Assembly: GCF_000003605.2 (NCBI RefSeq)
Contig: NW_003109088.1
Span: forward strand, 290,841-309,254
DNA: 18,414 nucleotides
Direction: 5' to 3'
DNA from: Saccoglossus kowalevskii
Taxonomy: Eukaryota > Hemichordata > Enteropneusta > Harrimaniidae
Position numbers and translations under genes: made by a program. The notes beneath the pieces were generated by a model. That model was not told the origin of the DNA and did not search any database. It saw only the letters and a program-made list of their open reading frames with translations. Positions 8,960 to 18,414 of this stretch are shown here, in pieces. The first letter of the stretch is position 1; every line of letters starts with the position of its first letter.

Positions 8960-9879
8960 ACTGTCTTTCATTTGTTTCTATTCCTTCCTATACGTGAAGC
9001 ATGAGGTGGGGCTGGGGGAGTGAAACATTGACCCAAATGTTCTAAGAACAAAAATTGAGTCAACAACATAAGTTTGAATCATTAATATATAGTAAGTGCT
9101 GTATTAAATTATTAACTGTATTAAGTCTTCAGTGCCTGAACATGTATGCATATTTTATGTATTAAAAAGAAGGGGGGGAGACACAGTTTATTTTGAATAT
9201 AGGCTGTTGGCTATGTTTAAGAACCATCAGGGGAAAACAACTTTTTATGAAACTCCTTAAGGGTGTGCTTTATTGAATGCTGTTGCCATGACATCCATCG
9301 TTATTAGGGTTATATAAACATTTAATGTTAATTATGTCACAAGGCATTTTGTTATTTTGAAAAAAACTAAATTGTCTTTGGTTTTTATACATGTACATAA
9401 TAATATAATACATTTTGCATTCCGTCTCAATTGCACCATGTAATCGTAATTGAACAGTCATCTATGCCCAAGTATGCTGCCTACGAGGGGAGGGTCTACT
9501 GTTCCAATAACCATTGTTATTGTACCTCGTACATATGATGTCTGTAGCCCCTGAATTGAAATATCCATGTGAGGGAACACTTCAAAAAAAAAGCGATGGT
9601 CGTTAATCCCTAACCTTCTTGTTAAAGCCTACCATTGATTTTGTGATTCCATGGTTAAGGAGTTGATGATTGTAAAACTGTCTTTGTACACGTTTTTGAA
9701 TGCTATTCTGTTTGAAAAAAGTCGTATAAAGTGATAAACTTCTAATTCAATTGTGGGTGCTGTATGGTTACCTGAGAAGAGTCACCTATTGCGCTAAAAA
9801 TACACATTTTGACGGTAAATGAACGTGTCTTGCATGGCTTATTCTATTCTGTGGGAATGAATACATCTGTCTTTTGTAG

Positions 9880-9978
9880 TCTACAGAGACTTTGGCACTC
9901 CTTCGGAACTTGGCAATGAAAACATTGGCCATGGTCGTGACGGGATCAACCAAACCTTTATTATTAAACATTTGGCAT
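9880..9978 (+). CDS. Gene B, possible cassette exon (weak)
   Basis: A good acceptor (CATCTGTCTTTTGTAG, ending 9879) opens 33 codons that are phase 0 at both ends, so inclusion would not shift gene B. The product STETLALLRNLAMKTLAMVV then TGSTKPLLLNIWH is more hydrophobic than the rest of gene B. Its TETL echoes the TETL at the end of exon 2. G+C is raised between about 9890 and 9955. Against it, the donor (CAT followed by GTAATT) is poor, and phase 0 symmetry occurs by chance often enough. It may be an alternative exon or just intron. Confidence 0.25.
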
Positions 9979-10216
9979 GTAATTCTTTTGTTAATTTTGA
10001 ACCAAATGGAGATAATTTCCAATTGGGTACAGCTCTTGATGGATTTTTTAAAAAATCTGAAAAAAAATTTAGGTTTTATTTTGTGAAAGGTGCAGTAGAC
10101 TTTGGCAATTTAAAGGGTTAACAAAAAAAAAAATCAAATCCAGTGTTGGTAGGTACATCAGAATGTTATTGATCTAATCAAGATGGTGTGAATGACGCAC
10201 ACTTAGGGTTGGAGTA

Positions 10217-10235
10217 TTTTTTTTTTTTTTTTTTT
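10217..10235. repeat. T19 homopolymer
   Basis: Nineteen T residues; similar runs of 14 to 17 occur near 14211-14224 and 14717-14733, and an A15 run at 17611-17625. Confidence 0.9.
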
Positions 10236-10389
10236 CCAACTAATAGTGCAGACTACTCAAAAGAACATGTTAGTAAGTACAGCTAGTGTTTCCACAAGAA
10301 TTTGTTTCAGTGACCTATTGAAAAGGTGGTTGACCTGGTTTGCCAAAGAGTTTTATTAGCAATCTATGCGGTTCAGAACTCTATTTTGT

Positions 10390-10403
10390 GTTACCTAGGT
10401 AAC
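10390..10403. promoter_or_regulatory. Perfect 14-bp palindrome, X-box type
   Basis: GTTACCTAGGTAAC reads the same on both strands and fits the RFX pattern GTTRCC-NN-GGYAAC exactly in both half-sites. Confidence 0.45.
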
Positions 10404-10993
10404 AGTTTTATGTTTTATTAATGGTTTTCAATTTCATTGCCTGTATGCAATCTCGCCCACGCAAATTCTATTTCTTTGTCACTAAATTTCCTTGCTTTGT
10501 ATTTGTAAGGTTTTTTGTGTTTTTTGGGGGGGGGGGAAAGATGTTTTCCTCACAGCATCAACAACTTTTTGATCATCAAATGCGAACCATACAAATTATT
10601 GAAATTGTAGGAAACAATGAATTTTGAACGCAAATATTCTTTCCTGCGACTGGACAGTTGTACAGAGTAAATCCATCTACAATGTATGTATGCATCACCC
10701 CGAATAAAATTATTGTGAACAAAGACAAAATGACCTGTCACCTCTACTCTGCTTTTAACAACACTACACTACTCATTTCGTGAGACAATGTTTTGCAAAT
10801 TACGCGAGTTGTTAAAATGGCAACATTTTTGTTTTAGCAATGTCCACTATGACGCAGGTCCTTAAGACACGAGGTGAATTTCATGAAATATTTTTTTTGT
10901 GATTGTCAGCAATTCCTCAAGTTCCAAATGAGACTGTGCGCCAATATCGTTGACGAAATCTGAACTCATCCATAGAGTTAGCTTTCAATATGT

Positions 10994-11007
10994 GTTGTCA
11001 TGGCAAC
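10994..11007. promoter_or_regulatory. RFX X-box-like motif
   Basis: GTTGTCATGGCAAC differs from the near-ideal GTTGCCATGGCAAC at one base. This is the best non-palindromic X-box match of the set. Confidence 0.4.
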
Positions 11008-11574
11008 AGATGATCCATCAATGTCTTTTCTGTTTGTTATCTATGTAGATTGGGTAGCGCCCACTTTGAAATTGTTAGGCTGTGCATACAATCTGTCTTA
11101 CGTCTGTTAAAGACATCAAGTAGTAGAAAGTTCCAATTTGTCTGAGAACTAGCTGTTTACCTTTCTCGAGTCTGTTTGTTTTTTAATGTGCAACAACAAC
11201 CACCACGACTGCCTTCAACAAATATTGAGGGTTTAAGCGTGATAGATGTCTAGAAAAAAATATTTATCATTTAGGGATTTGTATGGAAGTAATAAAAGTC
11301 TCCAGTTGTTATGGCTATTAGCTATTAGCTATCACTTAATGCTGTATTCCCTCTATTTGAATCACACATCTACTGGGAGCTCTTGTTTTGTTCCTTCTGA
11401 TTGCTATGTTATCATTGTCACTTAAACTGTCGGCATTATTTAAATTGGAGTTTTGGTTTTAGGTAATTTTAGGTGCTTCCAGTGTAACATACATGTAATC
11501 TGGGATATTTATTTGTTTGCCTTGATTGTGTGTCATGTTGATATGATGAACATGTATACGCTTGGCAGCAAGAC

Positions 11575-11616
11575 TGAGTGAGTGAGTGAGTGAATGAATG
11601 AATGAATGAATGAATG
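11575..11616. repeat. Compound tetranucleotide microsatellite
   Basis: About four units of GAGT followed by about six units of GAAT, a one-base change of unit within a single array. Confidence 0.9.
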
Positions 11617-11782
11617 TGCATGTATTTTTTGTGTGTGAATTTCTAGTATAATTTTGCCTCAACTCACAAGTCGTCTGCTTTTATTTGTGCTCTCCACCGA
11701 CGTCAACCATCGCCATCATTGAATCTGCCGTTACCGCTGCTCTTGCCACGTTTGCCCTTAAAACCAATAATGGGGAAAACAG

Positions 11783-11842
11783 AAAGCAGATCTGCTGAAG
11801 TCGCGGGAAGAGCCCAGAGGATTCAACCCTTTGCCAATGAAG
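11783..11842 (+). CDS. Gene B, coding exon 3 (20 codons)
   Basis: The short exon has a donor GTAAGT at 11843 and an acceptor AAAACAG, ending 11782. No other AG occurs between 11670 and the acceptor, and a pyrimidine-rich stretch lies at about 11725-11760, so the splice site is plausible. It is phase 0 at both ends and encodes KADLLKSREEPRGFNPLPMK. The REEP motif recurs in the next exon as GREEPDPMSP, which supports this frame. A longer open frame over 11647-11842 exists in another phase, but it would run into a stop in the next exon. Acceptors a few bases later (11786 or 11789) are possible but change the phase. Confidence 0.55.
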
Positions 11843-11866
11843 GTAAGTGCAGCTCTTAGTCGTATT

Positions 11867-11881
11867 GTTGTCAATGGTAAC
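11867..11881. promoter_or_regulatory. RFX X-box-like motif, 3-bp spacer
   Basis: GTTGTC-AAT-GGTAAC, 25 bases after the exon 3 donor. RFX sites tolerate spacers of 0 to 3 bases. Confidence 0.35.
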
Positions 11882-12467
11882 AAGTGATGGAGACTGCTTG
11901 GATTACATGTAGATAGTAATGTTAGTGGAATGCAGACCATTTGTGTTTATCTCATGTCCCCATCTGACTTCCCTAGTCTGACTTCTTGTGGATTATGTAT
12001 ACATGTATAAAACAATTGATATGTAACTTGGCACAAAGACAGGATGTTACTTGACCTGTATGGCTCAAGGATTATTTCTCAGACTGGCAGTTAATCCAAA
12101 TTGCTACTTGCTTGAATCACCATGGGGCCTCCTGTGCTTATCACTTTGGTTCACTCCTGCAGGATGTTGGTTCTCTTGAAATGAACAATACATCTGTCTG
12201 TGCTGTTGGCGCTGACAACAATTTTGGTTATATTAACTTTTAATTAAGATCAAAAACAATTTTTTATCTGATCTTCATCAATGGAAGATATTATTAATAA
12301 CTACCAAATCTTGGCCATCTTTGATATAGATGCGTAATTTTAGATCTTTGATCAAAAGACATCAATATTAAAAGCAGTATCATAGCAGATCTGTTCCAAC
12401 ATTTATTACGGATAATATTTTAATATCGGAAAATGTGACAAGGAAAGGGTCATTGAAAGTGCAATTT

Positions 12468-12481
12468 GCTGCCATGGTTAC
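12468..12481. promoter_or_regulatory. RFX X-box-like motif
   Basis: GCTGCCATGGTTAC, with the GCCATGG centre intact and one imperfect base in each outer half. Confidence 0.25.
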
Positions 12482-13973
12482 CTAACTGTTTTCTGAAAAA
12501 AATGACGTATTGATCATATTGATCGTTTACAAAAAGTTTAAAGTTCATGATGAAACTCATTTCTGCTGCCAACCAAATTGACTGCATGCTTTCTATATGG
12601 TGCTAAATTCAGACTGAAAATTAACTGAAATTGTAAGAATTGTGTATCTGATGTTTTTTCTTCATTCTAGTGTAAGAACTGAGATAAAAAAAAATTCCAA
12701 CGAAAATATTGTTGATTTGGGAAAAAGGTCCATCTTTCCTGTTTTTTATTTTATTATTTTTTTATTATTTATAACAATCATTTCATTTCAAGCAATGTTT
12801 CTGGTGTTCTCCCCATGCTCTGTTTTATAAACACATGGCTATTTTTCCATGTTTGGCAAATGAAATGCCATTATTTGAACTGTCAACAAAATAGTAGTAT
12901 ATTACCCAACCCTGTTGTAATCAAATTACACTCAAGTATTGATATACAACTAGCATTCAACTGAGAAGACATTCTCTGTTCTTTTGGTGAAAAGTAAAAG
13001 TTTACGTAACATTGGAATTTTGTTGATTCCATAAATGTCCTGGCAATATCTTAAACTTATCCAAATAAATAATATTTTGTTTGGACCAAACTTTGCTCTC
13101 AATTTCAGAGTATATTTTGGTCTTTGATCCCAGTCATCTGGTAATAGTCGTAGTCATAGAGAATGTTCTTTTTAATTTATATCTGCACTTGACCCTGTCA
13201 CCTCTGAGCACATTGCCAGAAATCGTTTTGTCTTCTCTAAAGATGTCATAAGCATGAATCATAGCTCACAATTTTATGTATTTTTTTGTTTGCCTCTTTT
13301 CTTTGATAGTTGACATTCAGTTGACATTTGATTAAATTAAATTTAATTAATTAATTGCCTGTCGCTGTTGATATCTAGTTGAAAACTCAGTTGTATGTAT
13401 AAACTATATGATGCCATTAGCGGATGATGTCATAGTCCGTGTCTCTGCAACTGTGTTTGACAGAATGTGATTTGTGAATTGAGGGACACCGCTGAGTTTG
13501 AAACAGACTTCCCATTGTGTGAGTTGCGCAGAGTAAATACACACATGTGGTTGTCATAGAATAATTTTTGCCTGGAATAGAATAGAACAGCATTTTTTTT
13601 TCAAAACATCAGTGACTTTGCATGTTTTCCTGCTTTTGAAAATTGGACAACAACAGAGCAGGGAAAGCAGTGCTAAAATATAATACTAGGTATCTACTTG
13701 TATTGAATGTCAGGCCACAGTACTAGATTACAGTGTTTCTTAGACTTGCATTCATGCTAAATTGAAAATTTATGTAAAAATCCTTTTAATGCTATTTAAA
13801 TTGACGTTTGATGATTATTAAAGCGAGGGAGTCGTCACTTGAGCATGCGTCAGATGGCCATAGCGTGTCATTATTTACAAACAAGCGTCTACCCATGAGC
13901 CTTTGCATTTTTAGCGTGTGTTATCGTCGCTTGGGACCCGATTTCCACGCGTGCAATCCATAACAATCCATAT

Positions 13974-14022
13974 TGACCTTTGACCCCACTACATCAAATT
14001 AGTGACCCCATATAAAGGTCAC
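13974..14022. promoter_or_regulatory. Nuclear-receptor half-site cluster (DR1 plus inverted pair)
   Basis: TGACCT-T-TGACCC at 13974-13986 is a direct repeat with one-base spacing. Its other strand reads GGGTCAAAGGTCA, the DR1 form bound by RXR, HNF4 and COUP-TF type receptors. Sixteen bases later TGACCC (14003-14008) and AGGTCA (14016-14021) form an inverted pair. GTGACC and GGTCAC are separated by nine bases that include TATAAA (14011-14016). Confidence 0.4.
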
Positions 14023-15703
14023 CCTCCTTATTGCAGTTTAGACTGCTCTATTCTATTAATGTCAGACCGCTGAAAACAATTCTTAAATTAATAACCATTA
14101 ATTAATTTTGACTCTGGCTTCTCCTTGGAAAATTAGGCAGACAATTCTGTACTGTATGATATATCGGGTAATTTATGTATAGCCGTTTTTTAGCGAAATA
14201 AAATGTAATATTTTTTTTTTTTTATTTTGATCCAGACATGTAGTTCATAAAAAATACCGGGTATGCCCATTCTGTTCAAAATGTTCAAAAAAATTATAGA
14301 AAAATACTTTAAAATAAACAAAATGTAGCATCAAAAATTTGGCAGGAAACGTTATGGTGCTCAAAGTGTCGTGCATAGAAGTAATATGCATGCACCATAT
14401 TGGAAAACCAAAAAAACAAACAAGAATGTTGCTTTACAATGTTTTTGTCACTTAGTAATTTCTCATTTCAAAATGTGGTTTTGTAAAACTAGGATTTGAA
14501 AGAAACAAAATTCAATATACGATGAACAATGAATTGATTGATGGCGGCCACACCATTATCAATAAATGACTTTTTTATAAGCTAAACACATATTGTTGTC
14601 GTTCTATGATTCTGTAATGTATTTCCCACAGTTGATTTCTGTAATTTATTCATAGCTGCATGAATACATTTCTGCACAATCTTTGGTGGCTTAATCAATC
14701 AATGGCTTTGCATGAATTTTTTTTTTTTTTTTTAAACTAGAAATAATGGGCAAAACATATTGAGCATGGCTATTTTTGTGAATTGAATTTTGTAAACGCT
14801 TTTTACTTTGTTGTTCCGTTCTTTTTGTCGTGAATTTAAACATTATACCCAATTTATTTCGATGAAGTGCACATGTTATAAAATAAAAAATAAAACTGCT
14901 ATAAAGCAGAAATATATTTATATGCTATTTACATGCAGTTTAATTTTCTAATTTTTTTCGGCCTTTACCTAAACTGACTGCATAGAATTTCATGGAATGC
15001 TAGTCATGATTAATAATTATTCAATAAATGTCACCATTTTTTTTCAAATTTGCAGCTGCAAGTTTTATATATATATGTGATATTTCGCTGGTGGCCTAAT
15101 TCTATTTCCAAAAATTTATTTCATTTTTCGATGAATGCATTGTTGAATTCAATTTTTTACCTTAAACTTGGAATAAATCCACATTTTAATTGTCACGCTA
15201 ATTATTAATTTGTAAAAAATATATCAGGATAATGTCTAATACTTTATATTCATACACATTTTCAAAGAAGAATTTCCTTTATTGCTGTTAATGACAGTGC
15301 ACCCTCATACAAGTACATCCAAGTGCCGAGAGACTGTATATGCAGATATGAACTATAGAGGGCAGTCATGCAAATTATTTCTGTAACCTTTTCACCACCT
15401 GACTTACTTACCCAAATTTCTGCATTTTTTCTTTATATTCTTCAATATTTCTGGAACTGAACCTTAATTTTGGAGCAGACAAAATTTGAGTCAATTTTCA
15501 GTTTTTACTCAAACAATTTGGCTATTTTTGTCCCAATATTTTGAAGGAAAGTGCAGACTATAAACAGGACTACTTTGTAATGAAAAGAGACCGGAGAAAA
15601 GGTTAATCGTATTACTACATCACCAGCGATTCTTCTCCTCTGTGAACTATATGTATATCACCTGTAAAATTATATTTACTACTGTTTAAATATTTTTTTT
15701 TAG

Positions 15704-15795
15704 CGTTCTAAACCGAAGACGGCAAAAGGGAGGGAAGAACCAGACCCTATGAGTCCTAGGAATACTATATCTCCCAACTACAGGCAGTTGACAAA
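15704..15795 (+). CDS. Gene B, coding exon 4
   Basis: The acceptor is a T-rich tract then TTTTAG, ending 15703. The donor is AA followed by GTTAGT (15796), which is less ideal. It has 30 codons plus two bases, entering in phase 0 and leaving in phase 2. The product is RSKPKTAKGREEPDPMSPRN then TISPNYRQLT, basic and Ser/Pro-rich. MSPRN and TISPN are SP motifs of the kind used by proline-directed kinases, a general observation rather than evidence of regulation. The other two frames meet stops, so the phase is fixed and agrees with the preceding exon. Confidence 0.65.
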
Positions 15796-16063
15796 GTTAG
15801 TACATTTTGCTTCTTTATTTACGTTCACCAGCAACTAAATGGTACCATTGCTGACCATTATTAACTTTTTGGGGTGCCAAGGTTGACTTGTCACTGATCA
15901 CAAAATAAAACTTGAATAGTTTTTTTTAATAACAAAGAAATTAATATATGTAAAAATGTGCTCCTCTTCTTTGACGGGAAAACTTTGGTATGCCTGTTTT
16001 TTTCATGTTTTGTGCAATTATCTACTGGTATCAGTATTAACTCTTCTTATTTACTGCTTGCAG
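15796..16063 (+). other. Gene B, intron 4 (268 bp)
   Basis: Short intron ending with TTTACTGCTTGCAG, a strong acceptor. Nothing else is visible in it. Confidence 0.65.
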
Positions 16064-16277
16064 GAAAAATTCCCGTACTTTCACTGTGGTACGAAACAAC
16101 GGTATAAGTCACGTGGAGTACCTGACTGAAAAGGAGCGAGTAAAAAGCAGCAAGTCTGAGAACGGTTTCCAGAATGGCATTCAAGATCATGAACATGTCA
16201 TCGAGGAGATCCAGCGAGTTGCATCGAATTCTCATAACTGTATCGGGTTAGACGTGGTCTATAATAATGTCTGTAAG
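16064..16277 (+). CDS. Gene B, coding exon 5 (longest in window)
   Basis: The first base completes the codon split by intron 4 (AA + G, Lys), then 71 codons lead to AAG and donor GTAAAG at 16278, phase 0. The product starts KNSRTFTVVRNNGISHVEYL, which looks like a beta strand and turn. Next come a charged, probably helical segment (TEKERVKSSKSENGF), then DHEHVIEEIQRVASNSHN, then a hydrophobic end (IGLDVVYNNVCK) with two cysteines (residues 59 and 70). The RTFTVVRNNG piece faintly recalls the start of ubiquitin-fold domains such as doublecortin (strand, then N-G turn). The usual Arg-Asn-Gly-Asp is absent and no full domain can be traced, so I do not assign it. This is the best-supported exon: open throughout, both splice sites good, phase consistent on both sides. 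Confidence 0.75.
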
Positions 16278-16984
16278 GTAAAGAATGCTTGAAAAAAAAT
16301 CATTTTTCCTATGGCCTGACTACCAGATGTTCATTGCACGGCATTGATTAGATATTGTGACCCTCCTCCCCCTCCACATCACCAGTTTACTGCTATCGAA
16401 TAAGTCCACTTCCCGAGGCGTGCGTTAATGCGTAAATTTAATTCTCCCACATCAGCTGTCATCACAATGCAAACTAAACTTTTTTTAAAAAAAATTTTTA
16501 AAAACAACAAATAAAATGCTTATTCACAAATACAAAATATGTAACTACTAATTCGCATTAATGATGCTACCATTACAAATTCTTGAAAAGCTTACTGTAT
16601 TTGTATTATCGGTTTACATTACAGTTTTCTTTACAGTTTATTTCTGGCTGTTAACTTACTTCAATATTTCACATGTACCCACATTTTGGGCCTGACACAA
16701 ACAATTAGCAGACTGACTACATAACAACACACGTTGAGTAACGTCAGCAAGGTATCAATTTACATTGTACCTTCAAATTTACTAACATTAATTCATTCTC
16801 TCCACTTAGCAAAAATCACAAAAAAAATTACAAAAAAAAACATCTACATTTACATTCAGGATTATCCAAAAGTTGTTGTAAGCACTACTACATTTCTACA
16901 ATCGCTTTGTGTCCCACTGAACCACAGAAAGGTTCTATTTTCTTTGCAAATATATCATTCTGTTATATATTTTTTTAAATTCAG
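16278..16984 (+). other. Gene B, intron 5 (707 bp)
   Basis: AT-rich intron with a TTTTTTAAAAAAAATTTTTA self-complementary stretch near 16480-16500. The ATG frame at 16734-17051 runs across the next exon in the wrong frame. Confidence 0.6.
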
Positions 16985-17047
16985 ACATCTAAATACAGCA
17001 GGGCTGAGCACAGGTGCTCTGATGATGACAGTCAACTATACCCACAC
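16985..17047 (+). CDS. Gene B, coding exon 6 (21 codons)
   Basis: Acceptor TTTTTTTAAATTCAG, ending 16984, and donor GTAAGC at 17048. The exon is 63 bases, phase 0 at both ends, so it could be skipped without a frameshift. The product is TSKYSRAEHRCSDDDSQLYP followed by His. It is polar, with an acidic SDDDS run resembling casein-kinase-2 type sites (family-level knowledge, not tested here). It has one cysteine. The neighbouring exon frames join without stops. Confidence 0.65.
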
Positions 17048-17940
17048 GTAAGCTTTGGTTTTCCTATCCCCCCCATCACACACTTCATAAAAATCATGAA
17101 ATATGTAAAAATGCACATATTTTCTTTAAATATTAGTATGCACCAATGCTGCTTCCAACCCCTCTTTCAGATAAAGATCATCAGTAATATTGTCTTCAAA
17201 AAATGTAGAATCACGTTTCTCAGCTACCTTCCGTAGAGACTCGCTTATGCCTGCTAACGCTCGGTATTTTCCTCGCAATAACGAACACTGCGACCTTTTC
17301 CCCCTCCCCCACTTTGACCTCTATAAATAAAAAAGATTTGGTTCATTCAATTCACTTGAGTAGGTTGGATTAATTTGATGGGGAACTGGATGTTTGTATT
17401 TTTTTTTTTCTTTCATCAGGTTAATTGAGGTTCTAGCTCATTATCAATTCTGCTTTTCTGACCATTAATGTACCTATACTGAATTATCATATGTTCACAT
17501 TGCAGTGAGTGTTTCTCATCAATAACCATCAACAGAATAATATGCCATGGAGTCTGCTTTAAATCTTCGAGAATTAATAAAACCATCTTCAAATTACCTT
17601 GCTCTCCCACAAAAAAAAAAAAAAACATTTGTGGCTAGCCCTTTGGGTAGCTAGCTAGGGTACTTTAGATGCACATTAAATACTAAATTCTTAACGTATC
17701 TGCAATAACCCCCTGCCAATCTGCTTTGCAATGGCTCGAAGGTCTTGTATGCCGACAAGGAGGTTACTCTCTTGGGACTAGAATGCACATTTTCTTTTCT
17801 TTCTTTTTTTTTATGTTGAGAAATTTACTACTCTTTAGAAGGTTAAGTTTGTAAATTTTAATAATATTAATCATCACCAGATTAATCAGCATGAAACTAT
17901 ATTGTGTCAAGATTTGGATGATTTTTTTTTTTTTACATAG
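17048..17940 (+). other. Gene B, intron 6 (893 bp)
   Basis: AT-rich, with an A15 run at 17611-17625 and a TAGCTAGCTA repeat near 17650. It ends in a T-rich tract and ACATAG. A minus-strand frame at 17416-17628 is not supported by splice signals or composition. Confidence 0.6.
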
Positions 17941-18032
17941 GGTAATACAGCTATGCTGCGAAGCTTACTTCCACAGCGACGAGTTCCCATGGGAACACGA
18001 AATCGTTCTATTATGGCACCGCTTATGGTGAA
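17941..18032 (+). CDS. Gene B, coding exon 7
   Basis: A T12 tract and ACATAG acceptor precede it, and donor GTAAGT follows at 18033. It has 30 codons plus two bases, entering in phase 0 and leaving in phase 2. The product begins GNTAMLRSLLPQRRVPMGTR and continues NRSIMAPLMV. It is basic with Met-rich hydrophobic patches and no acidic residues. The open frame, consensus splice sites and raised G+C support it. Family not recognised. Confidence 0.7.
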
Positions 18033-18302
18033 GTAAGTGTCGAGAATACTAACGAACCTGTGTTATATTACCACTAAATTTCACACCTCATCGGTTTTAT
18101 CATTCACACTGATCGGTTTACTTTATTGGCCCAGACCCTGTTGGCTTAATAAAGTTAAAAACAGTGATTTACATTAACATTACCTCTATAAATTTAAATC
18201 AAAAATTTCTTTACCATTTCAAACCATGTTGGATTACTAAATATAAATATAATATAAGTTCTGCATATCTAACAATTTTTTTCTTCTTTTCTTTTTTATC
18301 AG
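18033..18302 (+). other. Gene B, intron 7 (270 bp)
   Basis: Short AT-rich intron ending in a long pyrimidine tract and ATCAG. Confidence 0.65.
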
Positions 18303-18414
18303 GAGTCTACGAAATCCCCAGCAGCCTCACACTGTAGTACAGTACAGTGAAATTGACCGCCCCAAATCAACTAAAGGTCACTATAGGCCATCAGTGCCAG
18401 CACCGTATTTTACG
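18303..18414 (+). CDS. Gene B, coding exon 8 (cut by window end)
   Basis: The acceptor TTTTTTATCAG ends at 18302. The first base completes a Lys codon with the previous exon (AA + G). Then 37 codons remain open to the window edge, so the gene continues to the right. The product begins SLRNPQQPHTVVQYSEIDRP, then KSTKGHYRPSVPAPYFT. It is Pro-, Tyr- and Ser-rich and basic, like the rest of the protein. QYSEIDRP carries a Tyr near acidic residues. No donor or stop is visible before the edge. Confidence 0.7.

Larger units (their letters stand above)
7060..11782 (+). other. Gene B, intron 2 (4723 bp)
   Basis: Long AT-rich intron with a C16 run, T tracts, a tetranucleotide array and five X-box-like motifs (8946, 9282, 10390, 10994, plus one just past the next exon). 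One candidate cassette exon, 9880-9978, is listed separately. The other short ORFs in it show no coding signal that I can see. Confidence 0.55.
11843..15703 (+). other. Gene B, intron 3 (3861 bp)
   Basis: AT-rich intron with X-box-like motifs near its start, TAATTA-rich palindromic sequence at 13331-13357 and 14089-14107, T tracts, and the CpG-richer block at 13830-14040. No exon is supported inside; the ATG frame at 12642-12830 is hydrophobic low-complexity sequence without splice support. Confidence 0.55.

Noticed and set aside
11671-11842. 57-codon frame ending at the exon 3 donor as the main coding form
   Set aside because: It leaves in phase 1, which gives a stop two codons into exon 4, while the shorter frame joins cleanly.
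14006-14019. CArG box (serum response element) at CCATATAAAGG
   Set aside because: The core has seven A/T bases, not six, so it does not fit CC(A/T)6GG.
16734-17051. Plus-strand open frame of 105 residues
   Set aside because: It covers gene B exon 6 in the wrong frame and begins in intron low-complexity sequence with poly-Lys.
1-18414. tRNA, rRNA, CRISPR, phage, retroelement or transposase genes
   Set aside because: I found no B-box-like tRNA signature with a foldable cloverleaf, no direct-repeat spacer arrays and no reverse transcriptase, integrase or transposase motifs in the frames I read.

Overview
The window looks like nuclear DNA of an animal, probably an invertebrate. Coding sequence occurs as short exons (20 to 77 codons) bounded by GT...AG splice sites and separated by long AT-rich introns. 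The introns hold simple repeats, homopolymers and diverged minisatellites. There are no operons, ribosome binding sites, tRNAs, rRNAs or CRISPR arrays. I cannot name the species. A marine invertebrate is a guess from texture only.

Two plus-strand gene models are supported. Gene A (about 574-3164) is partial and uncertain at its 5' end. It has a strong internal exon at 1321-1552 that contains no usable start codon, and a phase-compatible terminal exon at 2957-3164 ending in TAG. A weaker first coding exon lies at 574-703. The combined protein resembles nothing I recognise.

Gene B starts with ATG at 4112, less than 1 kb past the gene A stop, and runs off the right edge. Its exons are 4112-4192, 6958-7059, 11783-11842, 15704-15795, 16064-16277, 16985-17047, 17941-18032 and 18303-18414+. 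All phases agree and together they encode about 272 residues. The product is basic, rich in Ser, Pro and Arg, and looks largely disordered, with no signal peptide or membrane segment. I do not recognise the family. Gene B has a likely spliced 5' leader (strong donor at 3379, acceptor ending 3939) with short upstream ORFs. A full CRE (TGACGTCA) at 3140-3147 overlaps the last codons of gene A.

Region by region: 1-250 holds an 11-bp tandem repeat; 250-1320 is the gene A 5' region and first intron; 1553-2956 is a gene A intron with a near-perfect 26-bp palindrome around a second CRE, an octamer, and a diverged ~150-bp repeat; 3165-4111 is the gene B promoter and leader. 4193-6957, 7060-11782 and 11843-15703 are long gene B introns with a scattered set of RFX X-box-like motifs and, at 13830-14040, a CpG-richer block with nuclear-receptor half-sites. 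From 15704 onward exons are dense. Nothing in the window shows what either protein does, so the two genes cannot be linked functionally.
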